Source: an uncultured Selenomonadales bacterium (GTDB lineage Bacteria; Bacillota; Negativicutes; Acidaminococcales; Acidaminococcaceae). From it: a DNA stretch of 64,000 nt. Numbering within the stretch: the first letter of the stretch is position 1; each line of letters starts with the position of its first letter. Shown here piece after piece: positions 29,658-38,989 of the stretch. Position numbers and translations under genes: made by a program. The DNA is taken from assembly GCA_900315345.1 (NCBI GenBank), contig OMYP01000008.1, positions 1 through 64,000 of the forward strand, read 5' to 3'. The notes under the pieces are model-generated. The model made no database searches. It worked only from the letters and a program-made list of their open reading frames with translations, and was not told the origin of the DNA.

Positions 29658-29850
29658 GTTTAACACCTCCTTTTTATAATATTATTATACAACTTAACAG
29701 TATTCTAGAACAGGTGTAATAACGATATAAGAAAAATATATACTTAATGTACACTACTACGCTTTAATAATTCCACAAAAATATATTTATTTTTTAATGT
29801 TGCAAGTATGTTATCCGGTGTAACTGCATTTGAAGGAGAAAGGGGTAAAA

Positions 29851-31770
29851 ATGGAAAAAATGCGCATGGAAACACCTGATATGGTTTCCGAAAATATTAA
29901 AAAAATAGAAGAACTGTTTCCTAGTTGTATTACGGAAACTGTTGATGAAAATGGAAAACTGAAAAAAGCCATTAACTTTGAAATGTTGCGTCAGATGCTT
30001 TCCCGCGATGTGATTGAAGGCGATGAAGCGTATGAATTTACATGGGTAGGAAAAAAGGCGGCTATAGTAGAAGCAAATAAACCAATTCGCAAAACACTGC
30101 GTCCCTCCCCGGAAGAAAGCGTGGACTGGGATAAAACAGAAAACCTTTATATTGAAGGGGACAATCTGGAAGTGCTCAAGCTTTTGCAGGAGAGTTATCT
30201 TGGAAAAGTGAAAATGATTTATATTGATCCGCCGTATAATACAGGGAATGATTTTATTTATCGTGATGATTTTGCGATGGAGCGTAAAGAATATGAGGAA
30301 CAGGCAGGACTGTTTGACGAAGAAAGTGGGGAAAAACTTTTTAAAAATACTGACAGTAACGGAAGATTTCATTCTGATTGGTGTTCGATGATTTTTCCGC
30401 GTTTGATGCTGGCAAGAAATTTGTTGTGTGATAATGGCATTATTTTTATTTCTATTGATGATAACGAGGTAGATAATTTACGTAAGTTATGTGATGAAAT
30501 TTATGGGGAAACGAACTTTATTTCATGTGTTGTAATTGAGAATGACGCACGTATAAGATCATATGATTCGCTTGCAGTCACACATGAATATTTGTTAATT
30601 TATAGGAAAAGTATTAACTATAAATCTAATATTCTTGATAATCCAAATAAGCAATTTAAATACCATGACGCGCAAGGTGGTTTTGATTTATATGAATTAC
30701 GGAATAGAAACAGTGATTTTAATATAAATAACAGGCCCAATTTATATTATCCTTTTTGGGTAAATCCTGAAAATTGTGATGAAAACGGACTTTATGAAAT
30801 AGCACTTGACGAAAGAAAAGGATGGATTAAGTTTTACCCGCAAGAATCACAGGGAATTAAAACCGTATGGAGATGGGGAAAGGAAAAGGCACAGCAAAAT
30901 TTGAATAAAGTAATATTTGGTAGAAAGGCAATAGGTGGCTGGCAAGTTGTAAAAAAATATAGAGAAGCATCTTTTTCTTTAAAATCAATCTGGCAGGGGA
31001 GTCAATTTTTATCAGATCGCGGTACGTTAGAATTTAAAAAGCTTTTTAACAATAAAAGGGTATTTTCTTTTCCGAAGTCTATAGAACTGATAAAACAATG
31101 CTTACTACTGAGTAGTAAAAGTGATGATATTGTTATGGACTTTTTTAGTGGATCTGCTACAACAGCGCATGCTGTTATGGAAAAGAACATTGAAGATAAT
31201 GGACACAGAAAGTTTATAATGATTCAGCTTCCAGAAAAGTGTGATAAAAATGGCGAAGCTGCTAAAGCCGACTTTAAAAATATCTGTGACATCGGCAAAG
31301 AACGTATTCGCCGCGCTGGTAAAAAAATTAAAGAAGATAATCCATTAACAACGAAGGATTTGGATGTGGGTTTCCGTGTTTTCAAACTTGACGAAAGTAA
31401 CATGAATGATGTGTACTATTCCGCAAATGAATATAAACAGGATATGCTTTCGCTTATGGAATCCAATATTAAAGAAGACCGTACTGATTTGGATTTATTG
31501 TTTGGTTGTCTGTTAGAGTGGGGGCTGCCGCTTTCTTTGCCATACAAAAGTGAAGATATTGAAGGTTGCAAGGTGCATACTTATAACGGTGGTGATTTGA
31601 TTGCCTGTTTCGATGAAAATGTTTCAGAAACAGTAGTGCGTGAAATTGCAAAACGGAAACCCTTGCGTGCGGTGTTCCGTGATTCCAGTTTTGCAGATAG
31701 CCCGTCTAAAATTAATGTTGGTGAAATTTTTAAAATGTTGGCGCCGGATACAAGAATAAAGGTTATTTAA
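29851..31770 (+). CDS. mod: Type III restriction-modification methyltransferase (Mod)
   Basis: 639 aa from ATG 29851, with GGAG and AAAGGGG upstream. N6-adenine methyltransferase of the beta class: catalytic DPPY at residues 126-129 (MIYIDPPYNTGNDF) precedes the SAM-binding FxG motif (DFFSGSATTAHAV) at about 430. The region between, about 30500-31100, holds the target-recognition domain and is visibly more AT-rich than the flanks, which suggests a swapped specificity domain. The TAA stop is directly followed by the ATG of the next gene. Recognises DNA for both methylation and Res cleavage. Confidence 0.93.
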   Translation: MEKMRMETPDMVSENIKKIEELFPSCITETVDENGKLKKAINFEMLRQMLSRDVIEGDEAYEFTWVGKKAAIVEANKPIRKTLRPSPEESVDWDKTENLYIEGDNLEVLKLLQESYLGKVKMIYIDPPYNTGNDFIYRDDFAMERKEYEEQAGLFDEESGEKLFKNTDSNGRFHSDWCSMIFPRLMLARNLLCDNGIIFISIDDNEVDNLRKLCDEIYGETNFISCVVIENDARIRSYDSLAVTHEYLLIYRKSINYKSNILDNPNKQFKYHDAQGGFDLYELRNRNSDFNINNRPNLYYPFWVNPENCDENGLYEIALDERKGWIKFYPQESQGIKTVWRWGKEKAQQNLNKVIFGRKAIGGWQVVKKYREASFSLKSIWQGSQFLSDRGTLEFKKLFNNKRVFSFPKSIELIKQCLLLSSKSDDIVMDFFSGSATTAHAVMEKNIEDNGHRKFIMIQLPEKCDKNGEAAKADFKNICDIGKERIRRAGKKIKEDNPLTTKDLDVGFRVFKLDESNMNDVYYSANEYKQDMLSLMESNIKEDRTDLDLLFGCLLEWGLPLSLPYKSEDIEGCKVHTYNGGDLIACFDENVSETVVREIAKRKPLRAVFRDSSFADSPSKINVGEIFKMLAPDTRIKVI

Positions 31771-32358
31771 ATGAATATACTTGGACTGAAATATCAAGCT
31801 GGGAGCTTTTTAACAGCGTATATAAATTTAGTAATACTTAATGATCAATCACTTAATATTAAACCGTCTTCACCGATTTTTACTATACCAATGATTGTAA
31901 ATGGTGCTTTTGCGGCGGAGTTATCTTTAAAGGCAATACTTTCAAGTTGTGGTATCAATTATGAAAAATCGCATAACCTGCTTTATTTGTTTACAATTTT
32001 ACCGGAGGACCTTGCCTTAGAGATTGTTAATAGGTCGATTGCTGCAGCTCCAATATTTAAAAATATTGATGAATGGTTAAAACAGTTAATGCTTATTTCT
32101 GATGGGTTTGAACATTGGCGTTATAGTTATGATACAGGTGTTCCTATAGTTGTGAATTTTAATTTCCTTCAAGCATTTGTACAAGCAACATCTAATACAT
32201 TAACAGATCATTTTGGATCAGTTGAATTGAAAGAAACATTACCGAACGAAAATAGTGAAGAGGAATTTGAACAATGTTTATCTGAAAGTGTAGAAAAGCA
32301 AAAACAAGTTGCGATAGAAAAATTTCGGAAAATATTAAAAAAAGGAAGAAAGAAATGA
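31771..32358 (+). CDS. HEPN-like protein embedded between mod and res
   Basis: 195 aa, AT-rich. The pattern NGAFAAELSLKAIL...G...KSHNLLYLF...LP and FEHWRYSYD resembles helical HEPN-superfamily proteins. No Rx4-6H motif is evident, so it is probably not a catalytic RNase. The ATG abuts the mod stop and its end overlaps the res start by 4 bases (ATGA), so it is translationally coupled inside the R-M operon. The C-terminus is basic and coiled. Its role could be regulation or an added effector. Confidence 0.7.
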   Translation: MNILGLKYQAGSFLTAYINLVILNDQSLNIKPSSPIFTIPMIVNGAFAAELSLKAILSSCGINYEKSHNLLYLFTILPEDLALEIVNRSIAAAPIFKNIDEWLKQLMLISDGFEHWRYSYDTGVPIVVNFNFLQAFVQATSNTLTDHFGSVELKETLPNENSEEEFEQCLSESVEKQKQVAIEKFRKILKKGRKK

Positions 32359-35300
32359 AACTGCAATATAAACACCAGAAGTTTCAGGCGGATGCCGCCC
32401 AGGCGGTGGTGGATGTGTTTGCCGGGCAGCCGTATCTGACGCCGTCCTATATGATAGATCGGGGCGCAGAACAGTTTCAGCCGGGCTTGATGGAAGAAGA
32501 ACTATTTACCGGCTGGAAAAATGAGTACGTTGTGCCGGAGTTAACGGATAATGTAGTTTTGGAGCATGTGCGAAAAATCCAACGGGCCAATTTACTGAAA
32601 CCTTCGGAACAGTTGGAAGGCCGGGCTAATGGGTATAACCTTACCATTGAGATGGAAACCGGCGTTGGCAAAACCTATACATACATTAAGACGATGTATG
32701 AATTGAATAAACATTATGGCTGGAGTAAATTCATTATCGTGGTTCCAAGCATTGCCATTCGCGAAGGGGTGTATAAGTCCTTTCAGACGACGGAAGATCA
32801 TTTTGCGGAAGAGTACGGGAAACGGATTCGCTATTTCATTTATAATTCTGCACAGCTTACGGAAATAGACCGTTTTGCTTCGGATAATTCCATCAATGTG
32901 ATGATCATTAATGCCCAGGCGTTCAATGCCAAGGGCAAGGATGCCCGGCGCATTTACATGAAGCTGGATGAGTTCCGTTCCCGGCGGCCTATTGATATTA
33001 TTGCCAAAACAAATCCCATTCTGATTATTGACGAACCCCAGTCAGTTGAAGGCAAACAGACCAAAGAAAATCTGAAACAGTTCCACCCTATGATTACGCT
33101 GCGGTATTCCGCAACCCATAAGCTGGATAGTATCTATAACATGATTTACCGTCTGGATGCTATTGAAGCCTATAACAAGCAGCTGGTCAAGAAAATTTCT
33201 GTAAAAGCGGTTACCGCGTCCGGTACTACGGCTACAGAAGGCTATGTGTATTTGCAGAGCATTAACCTTTCCGATAAAGCGCCCACGGCGACCATACAAT
33301 TTGACTGTAAAACGAAGAGCGGCATAAAACAAATTACGAAAACGGTTTCTGAAAAATTTAATTTGTACGATCATTCCAACGGTTTGGATGAATATAAGAA
33401 CGGGTTTGTGGTAAGCCATATTGACGGACGGGATAATTCTATTTCCTTTATCAATGGGGTAAAATTAATTGCCGGCGATGTTGTAGGGAAAGTAAGTGAA
33501 GAACAGTTGCGCCGCATCCAGATTCGGGAAACGATTCTTTCTCACATTGAGCGGGAACGGGAACTGTTTTATAAAGGCATTAAAGTTCTGTCCCTGTTCT
33601 TTATTGATGAGGTAGCTCATTATAAGGAATACGATGCTGCCGGACAGCCACAGAACGGTATTTTCGCCAAAATGTTTGAAGAAGAATACAATGATGTGGT
33701 CAACCATTTACAAATGCGGTTGGGGGAACAGGAATATGCAAAATATCTCTGTTCCATACGCGCGGAAGATACACACGCCGGTTATTTTTCCATTGATAAA
33801 AAAGGCCGCCTTACCAACAGCAAATTGAATGACAGAAAAGAAAAAACATCAGACGATATTGATGCCTATGATCTGATCATGAAAAACAAGGAACTGCTGC
33901 TGGAACGGGATCCGAAAAAATCGCCGGTACGGTTTATTTTTTCCCATTCTGCTTTGCGAGAAGGTTGGGATAACCCCAATGTGTTCCAGATCTGTACGCT
34001 GAAACAAAGCGGAAGCGAAGTGCGGAAACGGCAGGAAGTAGGCCGCGGCCTGCGCCTGTGCGTGAACCAGGATGGGGAACGCATGGACAGCAACGTGCTG
34101 GGCAGCGATGTACATAAGGTGAATGTGCTGACCGTAATTGCCAGTGAAAGCTACGACAGTTTTGCCAGAGGGCTGCAGAACGAAATTGCGGAAGCGGTTT
34201 CCGACAGGCCCCGCAGGGTTACAGCAGAGTTGTTTGAAAAGCAAACGATTTCCGACGCGGAAGGCAATACCCAGATTGTGGACAAGGAACTTGCCAACAC
34301 GATTTACCGCAGCCTGATTCGAAATGACTATATTGATGACGATGGTTTGTTAACAGACACCTATTACGAAGATAAGAAGAATGGCAATGTTAAAGTTGCG
34401 GATAAGGTGAAAGAGTGCGCCGCTTCTATCATCGCAATCCTTGATTCTATTTATGACAGCCGCATTCCTATGGCGGAAGACGCGCGTGCCAATAATGTGG
34501 AGGCAAAGCTTGATGAAGACAAGCTGGCCATGAAGGAATTTAAGGAGTTATGGGAACGTATCAATGCCAAGAGCGCCTATGTGGTTGATTTTGATTCCAA
34601 GGAGCTGATCCAAAAATCCATCGCCAGACTGAATGCGGAATTGCGCGTTGCCAGAATTTACGTCAAAGTAGTTACCGGCACTATGAACCAGATAGATTCA
34701 AAAGAGGCGTTGCAACATGGCGAGTCTTTTGCTTTGGAAAAACGGCAGGATAAAGATAGCTTTGATATTGCAAAAAATATTGCGGCGAATAGCAGTATAA
34801 AATATGATTTGATCGGAAAACTGGTTGAGGAAACGGGTCTCACGCGTAAAGATGTGGTTGCAATCTTAACCGGTATTGATGAAAAAGTATTTATGCAATT
34901 CAAAGAAAATCCGGAAGATTTTATAATTAAAGCCGCACGCCTGATCAACGAAGAAAAAGCTACGGTAATTGTGCAGCACATTACCTACAACAAGCTGAAG
35001 GAAAGACATGACACGGATATTTTCACCGAGCCGACACTGAAAGGCAAACTTGACCACAATGCCATTAAAACTAAAAAGCATTTGTACGATTATTTAATTT
35101 TTGATTCTGATAATGAGAAAAAGTTTGCGGAGCAGTTGGACGTGGACAACGATGTAGCCGTATACGTAAAACTTCCCGGCGGCTTCTATATTTCCACGCC
35201 GGTTGGGAAATACAATCCGGACTGGGCCATTGCATTTTATGAAGGAAACATCAAGCATATTTACTTTGTGGCAGAAACAAAAGGGTCTATGTCTTCCATG

Positions 35301-35429
35301 CAGCTGCGTGAAATTGAAAAATCAAAAATTCATTGCGCTACGGAACATTTTAAGGCCATCAGCGGCGATAACGTAATGTACCATGTTGTGGATAGTTATG
35401 AAGCGTTGAAAGAGTTAGTTATGAAATAA
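32355..35429 (+). CDS. res: Type III restriction enzyme, Res subunit
   Basis: 1024 aa. Superfamily 2 helicase domains: Walker A METGVGKTYT, motif II LIIDEPQ, motif III-like LRYSATH, motifs V/VI SALREGWDNPNVFQ and QEVGRGLRL. The C-terminus carries a PD-(D/E)xK nuclease: NPDWAIAF and VAETKG. Partners with Mod, using ATP to translocate and cut between two inversely oriented sites. GC content is higher than in mod and the HEPN-like gene. Ends at a terminator at 35478-35514. Confidence 0.95.
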   Translation: MKLQYKHQKFQADAAQAVVDVFAGQPYLTPSYMIDRGAEQFQPGLMEEELFTGWKNEYVVPELTDNVVLEHVRKIQRANLLKPSEQLEGRANGYNLTIEMETGVGKTYTYIKTMYELNKHYGWSKFIIVVPSIAIREGVYKSFQTTEDHFAEEYGKRIRYFIYNSAQLTEIDRFASDNSINVMIINAQAFNAKGKDARRIYMKLDEFRSRRPIDIIAKTNPILIIDEPQSVEGKQTKENLKQFHPMITLRYSATHKLDSIYNMIYRLDAIEAYNKQLVKKISVKAVTASGTTATEGYVYLQSINLSDKAPTATIQFDCKTKSGIKQITKTVSEKFNLYDHSNGLDEYKNGFVVSHIDGRDNSISFINGVKLIAGDVVGKVSEEQLRRIQIRETILSHIERERELFYKGIKVLSLFFIDEVAHYKEYDAAGQPQNGIFAKMFEEEYNDVVNHLQMRLGEQEYAKYLCSIRAEDTHAGYFSIDKKGRLTNSKLNDRKEKTSDDIDAYDLIMKNKELLLERDPKKSPVRFIFSHSALREGWDNPNVFQICTLKQSGSEVRKRQEVGRGLRLCVNQDGERMDSNVLGSDVHKVNVLTVIASESYDSFARGLQNEIAEAVSDRPRRVTAELFEKQTISDAEGNTQIVDKELANTIYRSLIRNDYIDDDGLLTDTYYEDKKNGNVKVADKVKECAASIIAILDSIYDSRIPMAEDARANNVEAKLDEDKLAMKEFKELWERINAKSAYVVDFDSKELIQKSIARLNAELRVARIYVKVVTGTMNQIDSKEALQHGESFALEKRQDKDSFDIAKNIAANSSIKYDLIGKLVEETGLTRKDVVAILTGIDEKVFMQFKENPEDFIIKAARLINEEKATVIVQHITYNKLKERHDTDIFTEPTLKGKLDHNAIKTKKHLYDYLIFDSDNEKKFAEQLDVDNDVAVYVKLPGGFYISTPVGKYNPDWAIAFYEGNIKHIYFVAETKGSMSSMQLREIEKSKIHCATEHFKAISGDNVMYHVVDSYEALKELVMK

Positions 35430-35457
35430 TGCACGGTACGAAATCAAACTGTTGCCC

Positions 35458-35856
35458 TTAACCTTTTATGCATACAGGTGCGGCTTGCAATAAATGTAGG
35501 CCGCACGTTTTTTTATATTTCCCCCTGCCCAGGGCAAAGTCCAATTGTTCATCAATATATTCTTTCCCCGCTTCGTTCAGTTTACGGTATTTTTCAATGA
35601 GAGCTTGTTCCTGAGCGGTTAGGAAAATATTTTTTTCACTCACCCCACAACGCTCATTACCCAAACTCAGTAGCGCACCGGGCGTCGTTGCAAGGGCGCG
35701 GGCAAAGGCAACTATTTTTGCCTGGGGAATATCGTTTACCCCCGCTTCAATTTTTGCAATGGTGGATGTGGATTTATATCCTAACCGGGCGGCCAGTTCC
35801 TGCTGGGTCATGCGTAACGCTATGCGCCGGGCCCTAATTGTTTTATAAAGTTCCAT
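35458..35856 (-). CDS. XRE/Cro-type HTH regulator
   Basis: 132 aa. N-terminal HTH_3 domain (LRMTQQELAARLGYKSTSTIAKIEAG...DIPQAKIVAFARAL); the second half is a helical region of unknown role. GAGGA lies upstream of the ATG. It follows the dnaB-like gene by 12 bases on the same strand, hence the last gene of the replication block. Its last ~17 codons coincide with the terminator of res. Resembles phage or plasmid repressors; target unknown. Confidence 0.85.
   Translation of the reverse strand: MELYKTIRARRIALRMTQQELAARLGYKSTSTIAKIEAGVNDIPQAKIVAFARALATTPGALLSLGNERCGVSEKNIFLTAQEQALIEKYRKLNEAGKEYIDEQLDFALGRGKYKKTCGLHLLQAAPVCIKG
35478..35514 (+). terminator. Intrinsic terminator after res, inside the convergent XRE gene
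   Basis: GTGCGGC (35478-35484) pairs with GCCGCAC (35500-35506), followed by T35508-35514. On the opposite strand the same bases encode the last residues of the XRE protein, so the two units overlap here. Confidence 0.8.
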
Positions 35857-35868
35857 AAAAATTTTTCC

Positions 35869-37335
35869 TCACGCTTCCGCTTTCTCCATCCCGATAAACT
35901 TTGTGCACTCGTGGTCGAAGAATAATTCCACTTTGCCTACGGGGCCGTTCCGGTGTTTGGCAACGATCAGTTCCATCAGGCGGATTGGGTCTTCTTCCGT
36001 TTCCCGGCAAAAGTCGTCACGGCATAAAAACAGTACGATGTCTGCGTCCTGTTCCAGGGATCCGCTTTCCCGCAGGTCGCTTAGCATGGGGCGTTTTACC
36101 TGGCGCATTTCCACGCTGCGGCTCAGCTGGCTTAAGGCCAGCACCGGCAGGTCCAGCTCCCGGGCCAGGGCTTTTAACCCCCGGCTGATCACAGAAACTT
36201 CGTGCTGCCGGTTGGCGGACCAGGGCTGGTCCGCCGGTGCCTGCATCAGCTGCAGGTAGTCGATGACGATCAGGTCCAGTCCTTCTTCCGCTTTCAGTTT
36301 CCGGGCCTGGGAACGCAGCTCCGCCAGTGAAAGGGTAGGGCTGTCGTCGATAAAGATGCCGGCGCTGGCGATGCGCTCCGTGGCCTGCCATAACCGGTTC
36401 AGGGTATTGTCCATCTCCGGTTCGTTATTTTCTTCCGCTGCCTGTTCCGTAGAAAGGGCGGCGGTTTCATTTTCTTCTTCCGGCCCGGTTATTGCGGAAA
36501 CGATTCCATTTTTCCCCGGTTGTGACAGCCAGCCGCCCCGCAGTTTCCGGATTTCCACTTCCGCTTCCGTGCAGATCATCCGCTGCACCAATTGTTCACT
36601 GCTCATCTCCAGGCTGAAGTAGGCTACCCGCTTGGGGGCTTCGCCTTCCTTTGCGCCCCGCAGGGCTACGTTTTGGGCAATGTTCAGGGCCAGGGCCGTT
36701 TTCCCCATGGAAGGCCGGGCCGCCAGAATGATGAAGTCTGAAGGCTGCAGGCCGTTTGTCAGCTCGTCCAGGTCTTTGAACCCGGTGGAAAGGCCCGTTA
36801 GTGCGTCACGGTTCTCCATAAAGGCGGCAATGCGGTCCATACTGGCCGCCGCCAACTCCTGTATGGGTACAATGCGCCGGGCTTGCCGCTGCCGGGCCAG
36901 GCGCATCAAGTTTTTTTCCGCGCTTTCAAACAGGGCGTCCACTTCACCGCTGCCTTCATAACCCATGCTGGCCAGGGCGGTTCCGCTTTCCACCAGCTGC
37001 CGGTAAAACGCTTTTTCCGCCACGATGCGGGCGTGGTGTGTTACGTTGGCGGCGGTGGGCACTGTATTGGCCAGCAGGGTTACGTACCGGATGCCGTCCA
37101 CGTCGTCCAGCGCATTGGTTTTCTTCAGCTCGTCCACAACGGTGACCATGTCTACCGGTTGGTTCCGGGACTGCAGCGACAGCATGGCCCGGTAGATGAT
37201 CCGGTGGGAGGGGCGGTAAAAATCTTCTTCCCGAAGGGTTTCCGCCATTTTTTCCACGGCGCCTGCGTCAATAAGCATGGCGCCCAATACGCTCTGCTCG
37301 GCAGTGATGTCCTGTGGGATTATTTTTTCCTGCAT
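35869..37335 (-). CDS. dnaB: Replicative DNA helicase DnaB, with acidic insertion
   Basis: 488 aa from ATG 37335, preceded by AAAGGAG; the longer frame adds an unlikely basic leader. N-terminal DnaB domain (DITAEQSVLGAMLID), then the RecA-like domain: Walker A ARPSMGKT (206-213), SLEMSSEQL, DYLQLM, LSQLSRSVE and DLRESGSLEQDADIV. Residues about 271-309 form an acidic, low-complexity insertion (PEEENETAALSTEQAAEENN) that standard DnaB lacks at this position. It is co-directional with a DnaC-like loader and an initiator-like protein. Whether it is the chromosomal helicase or one from a mobile replicon cannot be told from this window. Confidence 0.93.
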   Translation of the reverse strand: MQEKIIPQDITAEQSVLGAMLIDAGAVEKMAETLREEDFYRPSHRIIYRAMLSLQSRNQPVDMVTVVDELKKTNALDDVDGIRYVTLLANTVPTAANVTHHARIVAEKAFYRQLVESGTALASMGYEGSGEVDALFESAEKNLMRLARQRQARRIVPIQELAAASMDRIAAFMENRDALTGLSTGFKDLDELTNGLQPSDFIILAARPSMGKTALALNIAQNVALRGAKEGEAPKRVAYFSLEMSSEQLVQRMICTEAEVEIRKLRGGWLSQPGKNGIVSAITGPEEENETAALSTEQAAEENNEPEMDNTLNRLWQATERIASAGIFIDDSPTLSLAELRSQARKLKAEEGLDLIVIDYLQLMQAPADQPWSANRQHEVSVISRGLKALARELDLPVLALSQLSRSVEMRQVKRPMLSDLRESGSLEQDADIVLFLCRDDFCRETEEDPIRLMELIVAKHRNGPVGKVELFFDHECTKFIGMEKAEA

Positions 37336-37342
37336 GGGCGTC

Positions 37343-38056
37343 TCACTCCTTTCCCTGTTTCGCTTCGCTGTTCGTTTCCCCGTCAAAGGCCAACGTCTGC
37401 TGCTCCGGCTTTATGCCGTCTTTTATCAAGGCCTCGTTTTCCGATTTCTTCCGGGCTTTTTTCGCGCTGCGCCCTACAGGCATAAGCACCGTGTAGGGAA
37501 AACAGCGGCTCCGCAGCCGTTTTATGGCTACGTTCCGTTTGGAGTCGCCGGTCTCTTTTAGAAGGGAATCCTGGGGGTAGGGAGTGATGACGATCATGGG
37601 CACGTGCTTTTCATAACATTTTCCCACAATGCCGTTCAGTACATTGTTGCTGTAGGAGGTTTCCGTTTCAATGCCGAAGTCGTCCAGCACCAGCAGCTCC
37701 GCGTTGCTGAACTGGTCCAGGTAGTCCCGCCGGTTTTCGTAGCCGATGGCCGACAGGGTGTTCATAATAGTGAGCATGCTGGTGAACCGGCAGCGGTAGC
37801 CTTTGTCCGTCAGTTCGTTGACGATGGCGGCGGCCAAAAAGGTTTTGCCTGAACCGGAGGCGCCGTACAGGAACAGACCGGCCCCATCCCGTGCAAAACT
37901 GTCAAAGTTGTCGGCGTAGTTTTTTGCGCATTGGATAGCCGCCGGGTTTTCCCCGTTGTCGTGGGCGAAGTCGTAATCGCATAAAATGTCCAGATGCATG
38001 GCACGGCGGCGTTTTTCCCGTTTGATGACCTGCTGCAGTTTTGAAAGTTCTGTCAT
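37343..38056 (-). CDS. DnaC/IstB-type helicase loader ATPase
   Basis: 237 aa AAA+ protein: Walker A YGASGSGKTF, Walker B LLVLDDFGIET, sensor PMIVITPYP. The fold and order next to dnaB identify a helicase loader of the DnaC/DnaI type. The C-terminus is charged and low in complexity. Stop lies 7 bases from the dnaB start, so co-translated. Preceded by the initiator-like gene with a 12-base gap. Confidence 0.88.
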   Translation of the reverse strand: MTELSKLQQVIKREKRRRAMHLDILCDYDFAHDNGENPAAIQCAKNYADNFDSFARDGAGLFLYGASGSGKTFLAAAIVNELTDKGYRCRFTSMLTIMNTLSAIGYENRRDYLDQFSNAELLVLDDFGIETETSYSNNVLNGIVGKCYEKHVPMIVITPYPQDSLLKETGDSKRNVAIKRLRSRCFPYTVLMPVGRSAKKARKKSENEALIKDGIKPEQQTLAFDGETNSEAKQGKE

Positions 38057-38068
38057 GGCGCGCCCTCC

Positions 38069-38812
38069 TTAGTACTTTACGCCCAGGGTGCGGGCCATGT
38101 TTTCCAGAAGGACGTTGGAAGGACGCGCTTCTTTCCGGGAACGTGCCTTTTGTTCTTCGGCGGGCTGTGTAACGGCTTTACCGGGGCCGGAGCGACGCGG
38201 TTTTTTTTCGGTTCTGCTGCATTCGTCTTTAATGCCTTCGGCAATAGAGGGACCTGTTGCAAAATTTTCGCCGCTGTTTTCGGCGCAGCGGCAGCCGCCG
38301 GTTAAATGTTTGTGGTAGGTGCCCTGCAGCACTTTTTCAAAATTGTTCTGCTTCAAAATCCAGGTGAAGGTAGCGCACCAGTGGTTAGGGGTATTGTTGC
38401 GGCCTAACAGGAAAGGGCTTTGGGCGATACTTTGGACAACGGCCACGACGGTTTCCTCGCCGTACTGTTCCAGCAGGTTGTTCACGCTGTACAGGATCAC
38501 AGGGAACAGGCCTGTGAACTGTTTCAGGCGCAGCTGGTTCCAGGCCTCCACCACATGACGGCAAGGTTGTGGCAGCTGGGCCAGAGGGATCAGTTCGTCG
38601 GCCGTGCCGGTTTTTCCCTCATAATTGTCATAATTATAATTATAATTTCTTTTTTTATTTTTAAATAAATTATAATTATTATAATTATAATTATTATAAT
38701 TATTATAATTATGGATTTTTTCTTTTTGTCCGCTTCCGTTGCAGTTCGGCCCGTCTTTGCCGACCTCCGGGGGATGGGTGTCGAATTTTTGGATCTGTGC
38801 AAGTTTTTTCAT
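38069..38812 (-). CDS. Replication initiator-like protein with Asn/Tyr repeat
   Basis: 247 aa. Residues about 35-62 are a low-complexity Asn-Tyr tract (NYNNYNNYNYNNYN, then NYNYNYDNY) encoded by TTATAA-type repeats. The middle (RHVVEAWNQL...SPFLLG...HWCATFTWILKQNNFEKVLQGTY) matches the C-terminal signature seen in phage and plasmid replication proteins that act with DnaC/DnaB. The C-terminal 70 residues are basic. Gene order initiator - loader - helicase fits a phage-type replication module. No intact DNA-binding domain is clearly visible at the N-terminus, where the repeat lies. Confidence 0.7.
   Translation of the reverse strand: MKKLAQIQKFDTHPPEVGKDGPNCNGSGQKEKIHNYNNYNNYNYNNYNLFKNKKRNYNYNYDNYEGKTGTADELIPLAQLPQPCRHVVEAWNQLRLKQFTGLFPVILYSVNNLLEQYGEETVVAVVQSIAQSPFLLGRNNTPNHWCATFTWILKQNNFEKVLQGTYHKHLTGGCRCAENSGENFATGPSIAEGIKDECSRTEKKPRRSGPGKAVTQPAEEQKARSRKEARPSNVLLENMARTLGVKY
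38622..38713. repeat. TTATAA-type AT repeat inside the initiator gene (candidate origin/DUE)
   Basis: About 90 bases consist almost wholly of ATAATTATAA-like units in two blocks (38622-38646 and 38669-38713) separated by a T-rich spacer. AT content is extreme next to GC-rich flanks. Coding on the minus strand gives the Asn-Tyr tract. Confidence 0.85.
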
Positions 38813-38942
38813 GGCTGTTCCTCCAGTTTAGTTTTATAATTTTTGCTTTTTGGGTATTGTTTTTTCTTGTGCAATTCTTCGTTGGTATTTTTTTCCTGTA
38901 AAAAATTTGAAAAGTTTTTGTTGAAAATTTTTGAAAAATTTT

Positions 38943-38969
38943 GCCGCAGCGTGGGCTGCGGCTTTTTTT
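38943..38969 (+). terminator. Hairpin with T run, plus orientation, between sigma-like and initiator genes
   Basis: GCCGCAG pairs with CTGCGGC over a 6-nt loop and is followed by seven T on the plus strand. All flanking genes are on the minus strand, where only AAAATTTTT follows. It may serve an antisense transcript or act in both directions as the end of the sigma-like gene. Confidence 0.6.
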
Positions 38970-38989
38970 GTTGCGCAAAAAGAAAATAG

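Noticed and set aside
38622..38713. Assembly error or non-coding satellite breaking the initiator gene
   Set aside because: The frame stays open through the whole repeat and conserved protein sequence follows on the same frame.
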